A DNA stretch of 40,667 nucleotides from Altererythrobacter sp. (GTDB lineage Bacteria > Pseudomonadota > Alphaproteobacteria > Sphingomonadales > Sphingomonadaceae), in NCBI GenBank assembly GCA_017308255.1, contig JAFKFN010000023.1, forward strand, positions 1-40,667. The letters are read 5' to 3'. Positions 16,361-25,781 of this stretch are shown here, in pieces; position 1 is the stretch's first letter, and every line of letters starts with the position of its first letter. Below the pieces are notes generated by a model. It was not told where the DNA came from, ran no database searches, and worked only from the letters and a program-made list of their open reading frames with translations. The translations under genes and the position numbers were made by a program.

Positions 16361-17652
16361 ACGCCGCGCCCAAGCCGGTATCGACGGGCGCCGCGTGCTG
16401 GACCCTGTTCGTGCTGTTCCTCACCAATGTGTTCAACGTAGGCGACCGCACGCTGCTGGGCGTGGTGACGGAGCCCGTGCGGATCGAGCTTTCGCTGTCC
16501 GACACCGAAATCTCGCTGGCCAACGGCTTCCTGTTCGTGCTGTTCAACCTCGTCGGCGGATTGTTCATCGCCCGCTTCATCGATCTCGGGAATCGCAAGC
16601 GTGTCCTCGCGCTGGGGCTGGCGGGCTGGTCGCTTGCGACAGCGGCGACCGGGCTGGCGCAGGATTTCGCCACCTTGTCGATCGCCCGGATCGGGGTGGG
16701 CTTGGGGGAGGCGACGGCGTTTCCCGCGGCCATGTCGATGATCCCGGACCTGTTCCGGCAGGAAACGCGCGGCAGGGCGGTGGCGGTGTTCCAGTCGAGC
16801 GGCATGATCGGCGTGGTCGGCGGAACGATCGCTGCCGGGGTGCTGGCGGCGGCGCTGGGGTGGCGATCGATGTTCCTGGTGTGCGGCGCCGCGGGTATCG
16901 CGCTGGCGGCCACCCTGCTCCTGACTGTCCGCGAGCCGCCCCGGGGAGATGCCGCGGGATCCGCGCCCATCGGCCAGCGCCGGTATCTCGCGGATCTCCA
17001 TGCCGCTTGCGAGCGGGCCCTGGGCATGCCTGGCTTCGTGCCACTTGCGCTGACGCTCGGCGTCGCGGGCATCATCGGCGCGGTGCTGGGGGCGTGGGCG
17101 CCGGCCTATCTGCAACGTTCCTATGGCGTGCCGCTGGCGGAAGTCGGGTTGCTGATCGCGCCGGCGGTCGGCCTGGGGGGCATCGCCGGAACGCTGGTTT
17201 CCGGCGCGCTGGCTGACTGGCTCGTCCGGCGCCGCGGCCGCCCGGTTGACATGCTTCGGGTGCCGCTGGTTTCGCTGCCCTTGGCCGTGCCGTTCACCGC
17301 CGGTTTCGCGCTGGCACCCACTGTCGCGCTGGCCATGGTTTCGGCGGGGGCGATGAACTTCTGCCTGACGTGCGCGGTGCCGCCGTGCATCAACTTCGCC
17401 GTCAACGAAGCCGATCCGCGCGACCGCGGCGTGACGGCGACCATCATGCTTGCGGTGACCGGCGTCATCGGCGGCGGGCTGGGGCCGTTCATGGTCGGCG
17501 CGCTGAGCGACATGCTCGCCCCACGCCTGGGGGCTGAAAGCCTGCGATATGCGATCGCCGCCACGATATTCACTCCTATGCTGGCGACGACGTTCCTGTT
17601 CCTCGCCATGCGCCGCGCATCCGCCGGACCGCTGCCCATGGCCGCGGCGTGA
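16357..17652 (+). CDS. MFS transporter, spinster-like
   Basis: A 431-residue carrier with twelve predicted helices. NVFNVGDRTLLGVV at about residues 24-37 resembles the helix-1 Asp-Arg motif of spinster-type organic-anion carriers. The helix 2-3 loop is GGLFIARFIDLGNRKRV at about 67-83, and ARIGVGLGEATAFPAAMSMI is the typical helix 4-5 block. The start is the GTG at 16357, overlapping the cupin stop as GTGA; an upstream ATG at 16252 lies within the cupin gene in another frame and is rejected. It probably moves the substrate or product of the ADC-like/cupin pair across the inner membrane. No terminator is obvious after it. Confidence 0.85.
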   Translation: MNAAPKPVSTGAACWTLFVLFLTNVFNVGDRTLLGVVTEPVRIELSLSDTEISLANGFLFVLFNLVGGLFIARFIDLGNRKRVLALGLAGWSLATAATGLAQDFATLSIARIGVGLGEATAFPAAMSMIPDLFRQETRGRAVAVFQSSGMIGVVGGTIAAGVLAAALGWRSMFLVCGAAGIALAATLLLTVREPPRGDAAGSAPIGQRRYLADLHAACERALGMPGFVPLALTLGVAGIIGAVLGAWAPAYLQRSYGVPLAEVGLLIAPAVGLGGIAGTLVSGALADWLVRRRGRPVDMLRVPLVSLPLAVPFTAGFALAPTVALAMVSAGAMNFCLTCAVPPCINFAVNEADPRDRGVTATIMLAVTGVIGGGLGPFMVGALSDMLAPRLGAESLRYAIAATIFTPMLATTFLFLAMRRASAGPLPMAAA

Positions 17653-17713
17653 AACAGGCCCACCGCCACATTGGGGCCAGAAGATATCAAGGTGCACTTT
17701 CGGCGGCGCGGCG

Positions 17714-17742
17714 TTGAGTTCAGTATGACGCTTTGCGATACT
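17714..17742 (+). promoter_or_regulatory. Candidate promoter of the molybdoenzyme gene
   Basis: TTGAGT at 17714-17719 and GATACT at 17737-17742 are separated by 17 nt. They lie 26 bp before the ATG at 17769, whose ribosome-binding site GGGAG is at 17758-17763. Confidence 0.35.
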
Positions 17743-17768
17743 CCCCGAACCGTCGCAGGGAGAGCGAT

Positions 17769-20077
17769 ATGATCCCCAGGCTCGACCGCAATCTCGGCAT
17801 TGCCGGTGAGCCTGACGAATGGGTCCATTCGGCCTGCCTGCTGTGTTCGAACGGCTGCGGACTGGATATCGCGGTGAAGGATGGGTGCATCGTCGGGGTG
17901 CGCGGACAACCCGATCATCCGGTCAGCTTTGGCCATCTTGGCCCCAAGGGCGAGCACGCCTGGGTCGCCAACAACTCTAAGCGCCGTGGCACCACGCCGA
18001 TGATCCGCCGCAAGCGCGGTGCGCCGCTACAGCCGGTGAGCTGGGCGAAGGCCATGGAGTTTTTCGTCGAGCGATTCCGCGATGCGTGGTGCCGCGGGCA
18101 CCAGAATCTCGCCTGCTACAATTCCGGGCAGCTTACCATCGAGGAGCTCTACACGCTCGGCAAGTTCTGGCGCGGCGGGCTGCAATCGGCCAATATCGAC
18201 GGCAACACCCGGCTGTGCACCGCGACTTCCGCCACCGGGCTGATGGCCAATTTCGGCAGCGACGGACCGGTCGCTTCTTATGCGGACATCGACCAGGCCG
18301 ATCTGCTCTGCCTTTACGGCCACAATGTCGCCGAGGTGCAGACGGTATTGTGGGAGCGGATGCTGGCGGCGAAGCAGGCCAATGGCGGCCGCATCATCGT
18401 CGCCGATCCGCGCAGGACGCCGACCGTGCTGCAAGGCGCCGACCTTCATCTCCAGCTCGCGCCCGGCACCAATGTCGCGCTGATGAACGGGCTGATTCAC
18501 CTGCTGGTCCGCAACGGCTGGGTCGACCGCGATTTCGTGGATGCGCACACCGTCGGCTTCGCCGACATGGAAGCGGTGGTCGGCGAGTATCCGCCTGAGC
18601 GCGTCGCGCAGCTATGCGAGATACCGCAAGCCGATCTGGAAACCGCCGCCGAATGGATCGGCACCACCGAGCGCTTCGTCTCGACCGTGCTGCAAGGCTT
18701 CTACCAGAGCGTCGAGGCGACCGCTGCCTCGTCGCTGGTCAATTCGGTGCATCTGCTGCGCGGCGCGATCGGCAAGCCGGGTGCGGGGCCGCCGCTGATG
18801 GCGGGGCAGCCCTCGGCGATGTGCAACCGCGAGGCGGGCGCGGGCGGCTCCTATCCCGCCTATCGCAATGCGCACAACGAGGCGCAGATGCGCGACCTCG
18901 CCGCGCTGTGGAACCTCGATTACGCACATTTCCGCCACGAAGTGCCCAATGACATCATGACGATGATGGAGACCGCCGAGCGCGGCGACATCGAGTTCCT
19001 ATGGGTGATCGGCACTAACCCTTTGGTCAGCCTGCCCGATCAGAACCGCTCGCGCCGCATCCTCGATAAGCTGTTCCTCGTCGTGCAGGATCCGTTCGTC
19101 GACGCCGAGACGGTCGACCTCGCCGACATCTATTTCCCGGCGGCGATGTGGGGCGAGAAGACCGGCTGCATCACCAACGCCGATCGCAGCGTCAACCTGC
19201 TGCTCAAGGCGGTCGATCCGCCGGGCGAGGCGCGCAGCGATTTCGACATCGTCGTCGAGGCGGCGACGCGGCTGGGTTTCGAGGATCGCCACGGCGCGCC
19301 GCTGATCCCTTTCACCGATTCCAAGCAGGCGTTCGCGGAATGGGGCAGGGTCTCGAAGGGCCGCCCGTGCGACTATTCGGGGATGAGCTACGAGCTGATC
19401 CTCGAGATGGGCGCGGTGCGCTGGCCGTGCAACGACCGCCATCCGCGCGGCTGCGAGCGGCTCTACGAGGACCTGAACTTCGGCACTGCGATCGACTATT
19501 GCGAAACCTACGGCCACGATTTCCTCAGCGGCGCGCCGAGGACGCGGGCGGACTACGAGCATATCGACCCCAAGGGGAAGGCGTTCCTGCGGCCGGTGCA
19601 ATGGCGGCGCCAGCCCAATCCGGTGTTGAGGCCTATCCCTTCACCCTCATCACCGGCCGCGTCGTCTATCACTTCCACACGCGGACCAAGACCGCGCGCT
19701 CCGAGGTGCTCAACCGGCGCGCGCCGCACCCCTATGTCGAGGTGCATCCCGAGGATGCCGCGCGGCTCGGCATCGGCCTTGGGGACATGGTGGAAATCAG
19801 CTCACCGCATGGGCGCTGGGAAGGCGTGGCGATGGTGGTCGATACCGTGCGGCCGGGCGAGGTATTCGTGCCCTTCCACTACGGCTGCGGCGCGCAATCG
19901 GCCAACCAGCATACCTGGTATGCGCGCGATCCGGTCAGCCATCAGCCGCAGCTCAAGTCCTCGCCGGTCGCGGTCAGGCGGCTGAGCTTCGGTGAGCCCG
20001 AGCCGTGGCTGCTTGAACGCCTCGCCGAACTCAATGGCGACAATATCGAGCCGTTCGCCGCACGGAGGTTCGCATGA
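17769..20077 (+). pseudogene. Molybdopterin oxidoreductase with a frameshift
   Basis: This encodes a molybdopterin/Fe-S oxidoreductase (formate dehydrogenase/assimilatory nitrate reductase superfamily) of about 770 residues in two frames. The first frame carries the N-terminal Fe-S region (Cys23, Cys26, Cys30 in SACLLCSNGCG) and the long Mo-cofactor domain (NFGSDGPVASY, LCLYGHNVAE, FLWVIGTNPLVSLPD). Meaning is lost after QWRRQPNP, and the C-terminal cofactor domain (VEAYPFTLITGRVVYHFHT ... GDMVEISSPHGRWEG) continues one frame back to 20077. The break is between about 19602 and 19626 and fits loss of one base. The fourth Fe-S cysteine is replaced: the usual LCPKG reads LGPKG at 57-61. I have seen such replacement in relatives, so it may not be a defect. 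A sequencing error is possible. Confidence 0.8.
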
Positions 20078-20448
20078 CTGCCACATCGATCCCCGCATCG
20101 CACCTTCGGCTGAAGCGCGCCTATGAGCCCGCCGAGCCGGACGACGGCACGCGCATCCTGATCGACCGGCTATGGCCGCGCGGGGTGAGCAAGGCGAAGG
20201 CCGCGCTCGACGACTGGATCAAGGACGTCGCGCCGAGCACCGAGCTGCGTAAATGGTTCGGCCACGATCCCGCCCGCTGGGCGGAGTTCCAGCGCCGCTA
20301 TCGCGCCGAGCTGCGCGAGCAATCGGAAGCGCTCGATCGCATTCGCGCGCTGGCCAGGGCCGGCGTGGTCACGCTCGTCTACAGCGCGCATGACGAGCAG
20401 CATAACGATGCGGTGGTGCTGCGATCGGTGCTGCTCGACGGGGATTGA
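20074..20448 (+). CDS. DUF488-family protein
   Basis: A 124-residue cytoplasmic protein with the hallmark blocks of DUF488: RILIDRLWPRGVSKAKA at about residues 27-43, WIKDVAPSTELRKWFGHDP at 48-66, and VTLVYSAHDEQHNDAVVLR at 98-116. The biochemical role is not established. The ATG overlaps the molybdoenzyme stop by 4 bp (ATGA), so it is co-translated with that gene. It ends 15 bp from the convergent MscS gene. Confidence 0.87.
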   Translation: MTATSIPASHLRLKRAYEPAEPDDGTRILIDRLWPRGVSKAKAALDDWIKDVAPSTELRKWFGHDPARWAEFQRRYRAELREQSEALDRIRALARAGVVTLVYSAHDEQHNDAVVLRSVLLDGD

Positions 20449-20463
20449 GCGCGCGGCCCGTGG

Positions 20464-21027
20464 TCAGGCGGGCGGCGTCTTGCCCGCCGCGCCGGTGGAC
20501 AGGTTGATGAACGTCTGCTGCGCCATCGTGCCGTTGGCGATGATGATCTTGCGGCCATCGTCGGTCTTGAGGACGGTATAGCCGAGCGAAATATCCTCGA
20601 CCTCGCCGACTTCGAACTGATCCTTGTTCGGCACCAGGACTTGCAGGCGATCGCCGCGCCGGAACGGCTTGTAGAGCACCAGGCTGATCCCCGCGACGAG
20701 ATTGCCGAGCGTGGTCTGCGCGGCGAAGCCCACGATCACCGACACGATGCTGACACCCGCGAGCAAGGCGGTGCCGAGCCGGTGAAGCGCCGGGATGAGG
20801 TGGGCGTAGAGCGTGATCAGCAGGACCCAGATCGCCAAGACCGAAAGCTGGCTGAGGAACGACAGGGTGATCTCGTCGATCCGCTCCGCGCGGTCGTGGC
20901 GCAGCGCTTCGCCGACAAGCCGCCGGACAACCCAGGACAGCACCACGCCGAGGACGATCAGGATCGCCGCGATCAGCACGGCCCCCACCAGCCGATCGGG
21001 ATCGAACCCCTTCAGGATAGCGATCAT
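20464..21027 (-). CDS. Small MscS-type mechanosensitive channel
   Basis: A 187-residue protein with three hydrophobic segments (about 14-34, 60-80 and 86-102). The pore-lining/MS domain signature GFAAQTTLGNLVAGISLVLY is at 100-119, followed by PFRRGDRLQV. The beta domain follows (VEDISLGYTVLKTDDGRKI, then IANGTMAQQ), but the protein ends soon after, so the C-terminal cage domain of full-size MscS (about 286 residues) is absent; short homologues of this size are common. It releases ions during osmotic downshock. The ATG at 21027 is preceded by AGGGGCAG. Confidence 0.86.
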   Translation of the reverse strand: MIAILKGFDPDRLVGAVLIAAILIVLGVVLSWVVRRLVGEALRHDRAERIDEITLSFLSQLSVLAIWVLLITLYAHLIPALHRLGTALLAGVSIVSVIVGFAAQTTLGNLVAGISLVLYKPFRRGDRLQVLVPNKDQFEVGEVEDISLGYTVLKTDDGRKIIIANGTMAQQTFINLSTGAAGKTPPA

Positions 21028-21123
21028 CGCTTCTGCCCCTCATTACCGCCTGCGCGACGGTTTCGCCGAACCGCCAGACATCCGATTGCCCACTATGACG
21101 CGGTGCTCTCGCCGATCAACGTT

Positions 21124-21708
21124 TCAGCCGTGAACGGTCTCGCCGCGTTCCAGCATGCCAATGAAGTCCCGGATCTTTCGGGCTCTGGTTTCAGCCTTCT
21201 TCACCGCGCCGATCCGATAGAGGATCGCATATCGGTTGGCGCCGGTGAGCGTGGCGAAGAAGGCGGCGGCCTCCGGGTTGGCATCGAGCGCGGCCTGTAA
21301 ATCCGGCGGAACCTCTGCCTTGCTGGCCGGGGCATAGGCCGCCTCCCATCGGCCATCCGCCTTCGCCTTGTCGATTTCCGATTGTCCGGATGCCTGCATG
21401 CGCCCTTGCGCGATGAGTTCCTGCGCGCGCTTCCGATTGACATCCGACCACTTGCTGCGCGGCCGGCGCGGGGTAAAGCGTGTCAGCCAGCTTTCATCGT
21501 CATACTTGTCGATCTGGCCGTCGATCCAGCCATGGCAAAGGGCACTGTCGATTGCCTGAGCTTTGGTGACGCTGGCGACGCCCGAACCCTTCTTGCGAAA
21601 TCTGATCCACGCCCCTTTGGAATCGCTTGGCTGCGCCGCCAACCACGTCTCCAGCGCGGTTTGATCGGCAAAGGAAACGATCGGGAGGCCGGAACGCAGT
21701 TCAGTCAT
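21124..21708 (-). CDS. YdeI/OmpD-associated-like protein
   Basis: A 194-residue cytoplasmic protein. The N-terminal half carries ETWLAAQPSDSKGAWIRF at about residues 17-34, then the family hallmark AIDSALCHGWIDGQIDKYDD at about 52-71 and RFTPRRPRSKWSDVN. The C-terminal part has PPDLQAALDANPEAAAFFATL and the RKIRDFIGMLERGE tail. The function is poorly defined (a stress or peptide-resistance role has been proposed for homologues). The start is ATG 21708 behind GAGGGGTGGAAA; the longer frame to 21807 has no signal. It is divergent from the G8 gene. Confidence 0.82.
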   Translation of the reverse strand: MTELRSGLPIVSFADQTALETWLAAQPSDSKGAWIRFRKKGSGVASVTKAQAIDSALCHGWIDGQIDKYDDESWLTRFTPRRPRSKWSDVNRKRAQELIAQGRMQASGQSEIDKAKADGRWEAAYAPASKAEVPPDLQAALDANPEAAAFFATLTGANRYAILYRIGAVKKAETRARKIRDFIGMLERGETVHG

Positions 21709-21800
21709 TTTCCACCCCTCGCGCGACCCCGTGGATTCGGCCGGTAAAGCGGCCGGGTCCTCCCCTGTCGGACAGAGCATGATCGCGGCCTCGTCGCCGC

Positions 21801-21849
21801 TTGGCAAAGCAGACTGTCCGTTGCATAGTCCTGCTTAAATATAGACAGT
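21801..21849 (+). promoter_or_regulatory. Candidate promoter and inverted repeat before the G8 gene
   Basis: TTGGCA at 21801-21806, 17 nt, CATAGT at 21824-21829 is a possible promoter. ACTGTC at 21813-21818 and GACAGT at 21844-21849 form an inverted repeat flanking the presumed start site. A small hairpin GGGAC-ACAGA-GTCCC follows in the leader at 21850-21864, just before the ribosome-binding site GGAGGGGG. Confidence 0.33.
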
Positions 21850-21883
21850 GGGACACAGAGTCCCAACGGAGGGGGTCCATAGC

Positions 21884-24478
21884 ATGCGCAAACCGTCGCG
21901 CTCATTCCACGTGTCCTTGCTTTTTACGGCGTCTCTTCTGCTCGGCGGCGGCGCCGCGGCAAACGCTCAGGACGATCATGCGAACATGGCGATGCCGGCC
22001 GTGGCGTCGGTTGCCGGGGTCAAGCAGATGCGCTGGTCCGATCCGGCGTCCTGGCCCGATGGGAAGGTGCCCGGCCAGGGCGATGCGGTAACGATCGGCC
22101 AGGACAAGAACATCCTCCTCGACGTCAGCCCGCCGGCGCTGCGCAGTCTCACCATCAACGGCAAGCTCAGCTTTGCGGATGATCGCGATCTCAATCTGAC
22201 GACCGAGTGGATCTATCTGCCGGGCGGCGAGCTGGCCATCGGCAGCGAGGCCAAGCCTTATAAGCGCAAGGCCACGATCACGCTCACCGACAACGTCAAG
22301 GACGAAGACATCAATACGATGGGTGACCGCGGGATCATGCTTCTGCGCGGCACGCTGAACCTGCATGGCGACCGCGAGCATACGTGGACCAAGCTGGCAA
22401 AGACGGCCAAGGCCGGCGGCAACCAGATCGAAGTGCTGGACGCTTCAGGCTGGCGGCAGGGCGACGAAATCGTGCTCGCCTCGACCGACTTCAATCCCCG
22501 GCAGGCGGAGCGGCGTATCATCACCGCCGTCAAGGGCAACAAGATCACGCTCGATCGCGCGCTGGACTACATGCATTACGGCGAGATAACCTTCGGCGTC
22601 GACGAGCGCGGCGAAGTCGGCCTGCTGACCCGCAACATCAAGATCCAGTCCTCGGAGGATTCCAAGAACGACTATTTCGGCGGCCACATCATGGCGATGG
22701 GCGGGTCGAAGATGTATATCTCCAGCGTCGAACTCGATCGCATGGGGCAGAACATGCATCTGGCCCGCTATCCGGTCCACTGGCACGTCCTGGGCGATGG
22801 GCAGGGCCAGTATATCCGCAATTCGTCGATCCACGACACCTACAGCCGCTGCGTGACGGTGCATGGCACCAACAATCTGCTGGTCGAGAACAATGTAACC
22901 TTCAACAGCGTGGGTCACTGCTTCTTCCTGGAAGACGGCATCGAGACGGGCAACCAGTTCGTCCACAATCTCGGCATCCAGACCATATGCCACCCGACCC
23001 TGCCTTGCGAGCCGACGAACCTCACGATCGAGCATCAGTCCACGGCCGGGCAGAAGTCCAAGCATGTCCTGATCCCTTCGGACAATACGGTGTCCACCTT
23101 CTGGATCACGAACCCCAACAATATCTACCGCGACAACGTGGCCGCCGGGTCCGACCAGATCGGCTTCTGGATCGCCTTGCCGCAGCACCCGACCGGCCAG
23201 TTCGAAGGGACGGAAATCAGCAAGAATACCTGGCCGCGCCGGATGCCGCTGGGGACATTCAGCGGCAACACCTCCCACTCCAATTTCGACGGGCTGATGT
23301 TCGACCGGGGCCAGAATCCCGACGGCACGTTCAGCGTCGGCGGCGCCGGGCATGAAGCCCATGCCGATCCGGCCGACCCGAAGAGCCCGGTCCTGCCGGC
23401 GGTCGTCGAGGATTATACCGGATACAAGAACCGCAACGGCGCCATCTGGGGCCGCGGCGAATATCATCTGTTCAAGAATCTGAAGCTGGCCGACAATGCC
23501 ATCGGCTTCACCCATGCGGCTGGCGCCACCGGCGTCGCGCCCTACACCTCGCGCGTGGTCGACTCGCTGTTCGTGGGCGAGAGCGGCAATATCGGCAATC
23601 CCACCACGCCGGCTGAAATCGCCTATGGCCGCAGCCTGCCGCATGATGACGCGGATTTCCCGATCCGCGGCTACGAATATTACGATTACCGCCACGATGT
23701 GGTGAACACCAAGTTCGTGAACTATGTCGACAACGCCACGCGCGAGGCGGGCGCCATCTCCTATCTGCTGTTCACCAGCTTCGGCATGAGCACGGAGAAT
23801 ATGGTGGAAGGCCTGACCTTCGAAAACGCCAAGCCGGTCCATTTCCCGGAAATCCAGCGCCGCTGGTCGTCCGATTTCGGCGGGCGGGCCGCCTATCGCA
23901 GCGCGGCGTTCTTTGACAAGGACGGCTCGGTCGGCGGTGTGCCGGGTGCCTATATCGTTATCGATAATGGCATCGCGTCGAGCGAGAAGGATTGCGAGGT
24001 CAAGGCAAGCTGGAATGCCGCCGTGTGCCGGGGCGACATGGGCCGCTTCAGCATAGGCGACACGCGCGAATTCCCCGAATTCGCCACAGGCCCCGCCACC
24101 GATCCGGTCGTTCTCCAGCGCAATGGCAAGCGCTATGAATACAATGGGGAAACCACCGTGCCCAGCGGCGCCGAAATCCGGGTGGCGACGGGTAAAGACA
24201 AGCTCGCCCTTCACCTGCGGGAAATGGACAAGGGATCGTGGGTGATCTTCGAGCTTCCCGGCTTCACCACGTCCGGCGAGGGCGCACAGGTGGCCAGCCT
24301 GGAAGCGCTGCGGGCGGCGAACACCACGTCATACTTCAAGGACAAGGATTCGCTGTGGGTCAAGCTCGTGGTCGAAGACGCCACTGCCGATGGCCCGGTT
24401 GTCGTCCAGGTCGGCACCTTGCGTGCCCAGGCCAGCGTCAACGTCAGCAAATCGACGCAGCTCAGTCTCGCTAATTGA
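21884..24478 (+). CDS. Secreted G8-domain / right-handed beta-helix protein
   Basis: An 864-residue protein with a signal peptide ending near ANAQ (about residue 29). A G8 domain follows: RWSDPASWPDGKVPGQGDAV at about 50-69, then ILLDVSPPALRSLTINGKL at 77-95 and IYLPGGELAIG at 110-120. A long stretch of short beta-strands with repeated Asn/Gly turns follows (e.g. NTVSTFWITNPNNIYRDNVA), as in right-handed beta-helices. The animal proteins CEMIP/KIAA1199, PKHD1 and TMEM2 share the G8 plus beta-helix plan, and some act on hyaluronan; bacterial members are uncharacterised. A role in surface polysaccharide binding or cleavage is possible. The start at 21884 has GGAGGGGG 7-8 nt upstream. It is transcribed alone, ending at a strong terminator. 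Confidence 0.86.
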   Translation: MRKPSRSFHVSLLFTASLLLGGGAAANAQDDHANMAMPAVASVAGVKQMRWSDPASWPDGKVPGQGDAVTIGQDKNILLDVSPPALRSLTINGKLSFADDRDLNLTTEWIYLPGGELAIGSEAKPYKRKATITLTDNVKDEDINTMGDRGIMLLRGTLNLHGDREHTWTKLAKTAKAGGNQIEVLDASGWRQGDEIVLASTDFNPRQAERRIITAVKGNKITLDRALDYMHYGEITFGVDERGEVGLLTRNIKIQSSEDSKNDYFGGHIMAMGGSKMYISSVELDRMGQNMHLARYPVHWHVLGDGQGQYIRNSSIHDTYSRCVTVHGTNNLLVENNVTFNSVGHCFFLEDGIETGNQFVHNLGIQTICHPTLPCEPTNLTIEHQSTAGQKSKHVLIPSDNTVSTFWITNPNNIYRDNVAAGSDQIGFWIALPQHPTGQFEGTEISKNTWPRRMPLGTFSGNTSHSNFDGLMFDRGQNPDGTFSVGGAGHEAHADPADPKSPVLPAVVEDYTGYKNRNGAIWGRGEYHLFKNLKLADNAIGFTHAAGATGVAPYTSRVVDSLFVGESGNIGNPTTPAEIAYGRSLPHDDADFPIRGYEYYDYRHDVVNTKFVNYVDNATREAGAISYLLFTSFGMSTENMVEGLTFENAKPVHFPEIQRRWSSDFGGRAAYRSAAFFDKDGSVGGVPGAYIVIDNGIASSEKDCEVKASWNAAVCRGDMGRFSIGDTREFPEFATGPATDPVVLQRNGKRYEYNGETTVPSGAEIRVATGKDKLALHLREMDKGSWVIFELPGFTTSGEGAQVASLEALRAANTTSYFKDKDSLWVKLVVEDATADGPVVVQVGTLRAQASVNVSKSTQLSLAN

Positions 24479-24485
24479 AGGAAAG

Positions 24486-24511
24486 CCCCCGGTGCAAGCC
24501 GGGGGTTTTTT
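24486..24511 (+). terminator. Intrinsic terminator after G8 gene
   Basis: CCCCCGG (24486-24492), a 6-nt loop, CCGGGGG (24499-24505), then six T (24506-24511): a textbook rho-independent terminator 7 nt after the stop codon. Confidence 0.92.
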
Positions 24512-24677
24512 GTTGGGGGCCGGCGCCCTGTTGCGCATGCTCCGTCCGATGTGGAGGCACAAAGCCACTGAGCGCATGTCCGCGATTGGCCCCTGGCAGA
24601 GGTTCTCGGCCGCGAAAGTCTCGATATCCGCCAGCGGCCCGATGATGGACGCCAAGACCTAAGGAAGGCACGTCGAA

Positions 24678-25556
24678 ATGAAACGAGAAGGAAAAAGGGG
24701 CAGCCGCCCGTCGACGGTCGTAAGAGGCGTAATCAAGGTCTCGATCGTCCTGGCCGGCATGGCCTTCGCCACGAATGCCCGGGCGGAATGCAGCCGTGCG
24801 ACGCTCCAGAAACTGGCCGACACCTATGTCCAGGCCCAGTCGACCGGAAAACCCGCCATGCTGCCCCTCGCAACGGGCGCCTCCTATGCGGAGAACAACC
24901 AGGCCATGGACATTGGCAAGGGCGTGCTGGCCGGACCTCTGAAGGTCGACTTTACCCGCAGCCTCCACGACACGACGCAGTGCGCCACTTTCACCGAACT
25001 GGTCGCGGCCACCGATCCGCATCCTTATGTGATCCACACGCGCATCGAGGCGACCAGCGACGGCAAAGTGTCAAAGATGGAGTCCGTGGTGACGGACGAA
25101 GGGGACTGGACATTCGGCGCGGCCGAGCACCTGGCCGTCACCCGGAACGAGAATTGGGACGAGATTCCCCAGGACAAACGCGACACGCGGGCGGTCATCC
25201 AGGCGGCGGCTGACGCGTATCTGGACAACTGGGGGGATCCGGATCTCCCGGTGCCGCATGGCACGCCCTGCGCCCGGCTCGAAGGCCGCCTGAATACGGG
25301 CAGCAAGAACCCCGCGGGCAATACGTGCGACATGGGGGCCTTCCCGGAGAAGCTGACAGTGGGCCATCGCCGCTACGTCATCGACGAGGCCCACGGCGCC
25401 GTTGTCGTGTTCCACGACTTCCCCTGGCTCGATGCCGGGCTGCCCAAAGACCCGGGGACGCCGGCCAGCCAGATGTTCCGGGTTGAAAATGGCAAGAATC
25501 GCTACATTCACGAAGTGACCGTGTGCACCACGCCAAAATGCGGGCGGGGGAAGTAA
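24678..25556 (+). CDS. Secreted SnoaL/DUF8021-like protein
   Basis: A 292-residue protein. A basic N-terminus and a hydrophobic core (VIKVSIVLAGMAFATNARA, about 18-36) form a signal peptide. The mature protein begins ECSRATLQKLADTYVQA, and LATGASYAENNQAMDIGKGV at about 64-83 resembles the DUF8021/SnoaL-like group. A second half, RAVIQAAADAYLDNWGDPDL through RLEGRLNTG to RRYVIDEAHGAVVVFHDF, looks like another small alpha-beta barrel with its own start helix. Several cysteines (CSR, TQCAT, TPCAR, NTCDM, VCTTPKCG) suggest disulfides in the periplasm. The function is unknown. It ends at a convergent bidirectional terminator. Confidence 0.7.
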   Translation: MKREGKRGSRPSTVVRGVIKVSIVLAGMAFATNARAECSRATLQKLADTYVQAQSTGKPAMLPLATGASYAENNQAMDIGKGVLAGPLKVDFTRSLHDTTQCATFTELVAATDPHPYVIHTRIEATSDGKVSKMESVVTDEGDWTFGAAEHLAVTRNENWDEIPQDKRDTRAVIQAAADAYLDNWGDPDLPVPHGTPCARLEGRLNTGSKNPAGNTCDMGAFPEKLTVGHRRYVIDEAHGAVVVFHDFPWLDAGLPKDPGTPASQMFRVENGKNRYIHEVTVCTTPKCGRGK

Positions 25557-25674
25557 AGAACGTGAATGCGGGCAGGCATCCGGGCCAGCGAACCGGCATG
25601 CCTGCAACGCGCTGACTTTTACCGCAACGCGTCTCCATCAGACGCAGTTTGCCTGTGAACATACGTTTGCAGTC

Positions 25675-25723
25675 ATAAAGGCCCTGCCGCTCCGCCCGTG
25701 TGGCTGAGCGGCAGGGCCTTTAT
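25675..25723. terminator. Bidirectional terminator, 18-bp perfect stem
   Basis: Arms at 25675-25692 and 25706-25723 (starting ATAAAGGCCCTGCC) are perfectly complementary over 18 bp, with a 13-nt loop. T/A-rich ends flank both sides. It sits between convergent genes ending at 25556 (+) and 25782 (-) and can serve both. Confidence 0.85.
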
Positions 25724-25781
25724 ATTTGTCGGAACCGGGGTATCGCCCGCTTGGGTGGTCGACAATAAGAGATGTGCGCCC

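Noticed and set aside
16150-17697. 515-codon minus-strand frame opposite the spinster-like MFS gene
   Set aside because: Antisense shadow; Arg/Gln/His-rich with no recognisable protein features.
17769-20077. Two separate genes in place of one frameshifted molybdoenzyme
   Set aside because: The second part begins in the middle of a known domain with no start codon or ribosome-binding site at the junction, and together the parts make one normal-length protein.
22445-24214. 589-codon minus-strand frame opposite the G8 gene
   Set aside because: Antisense shadow of a gene with a clear signal peptide and G8 domain; no supporting start signal.
24390-24662. 90-codon plus-strand frame spanning the end of the G8 gene
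   Set aside because: It runs through the strong terminator at 24486-24511 and has no ribosome-binding site.
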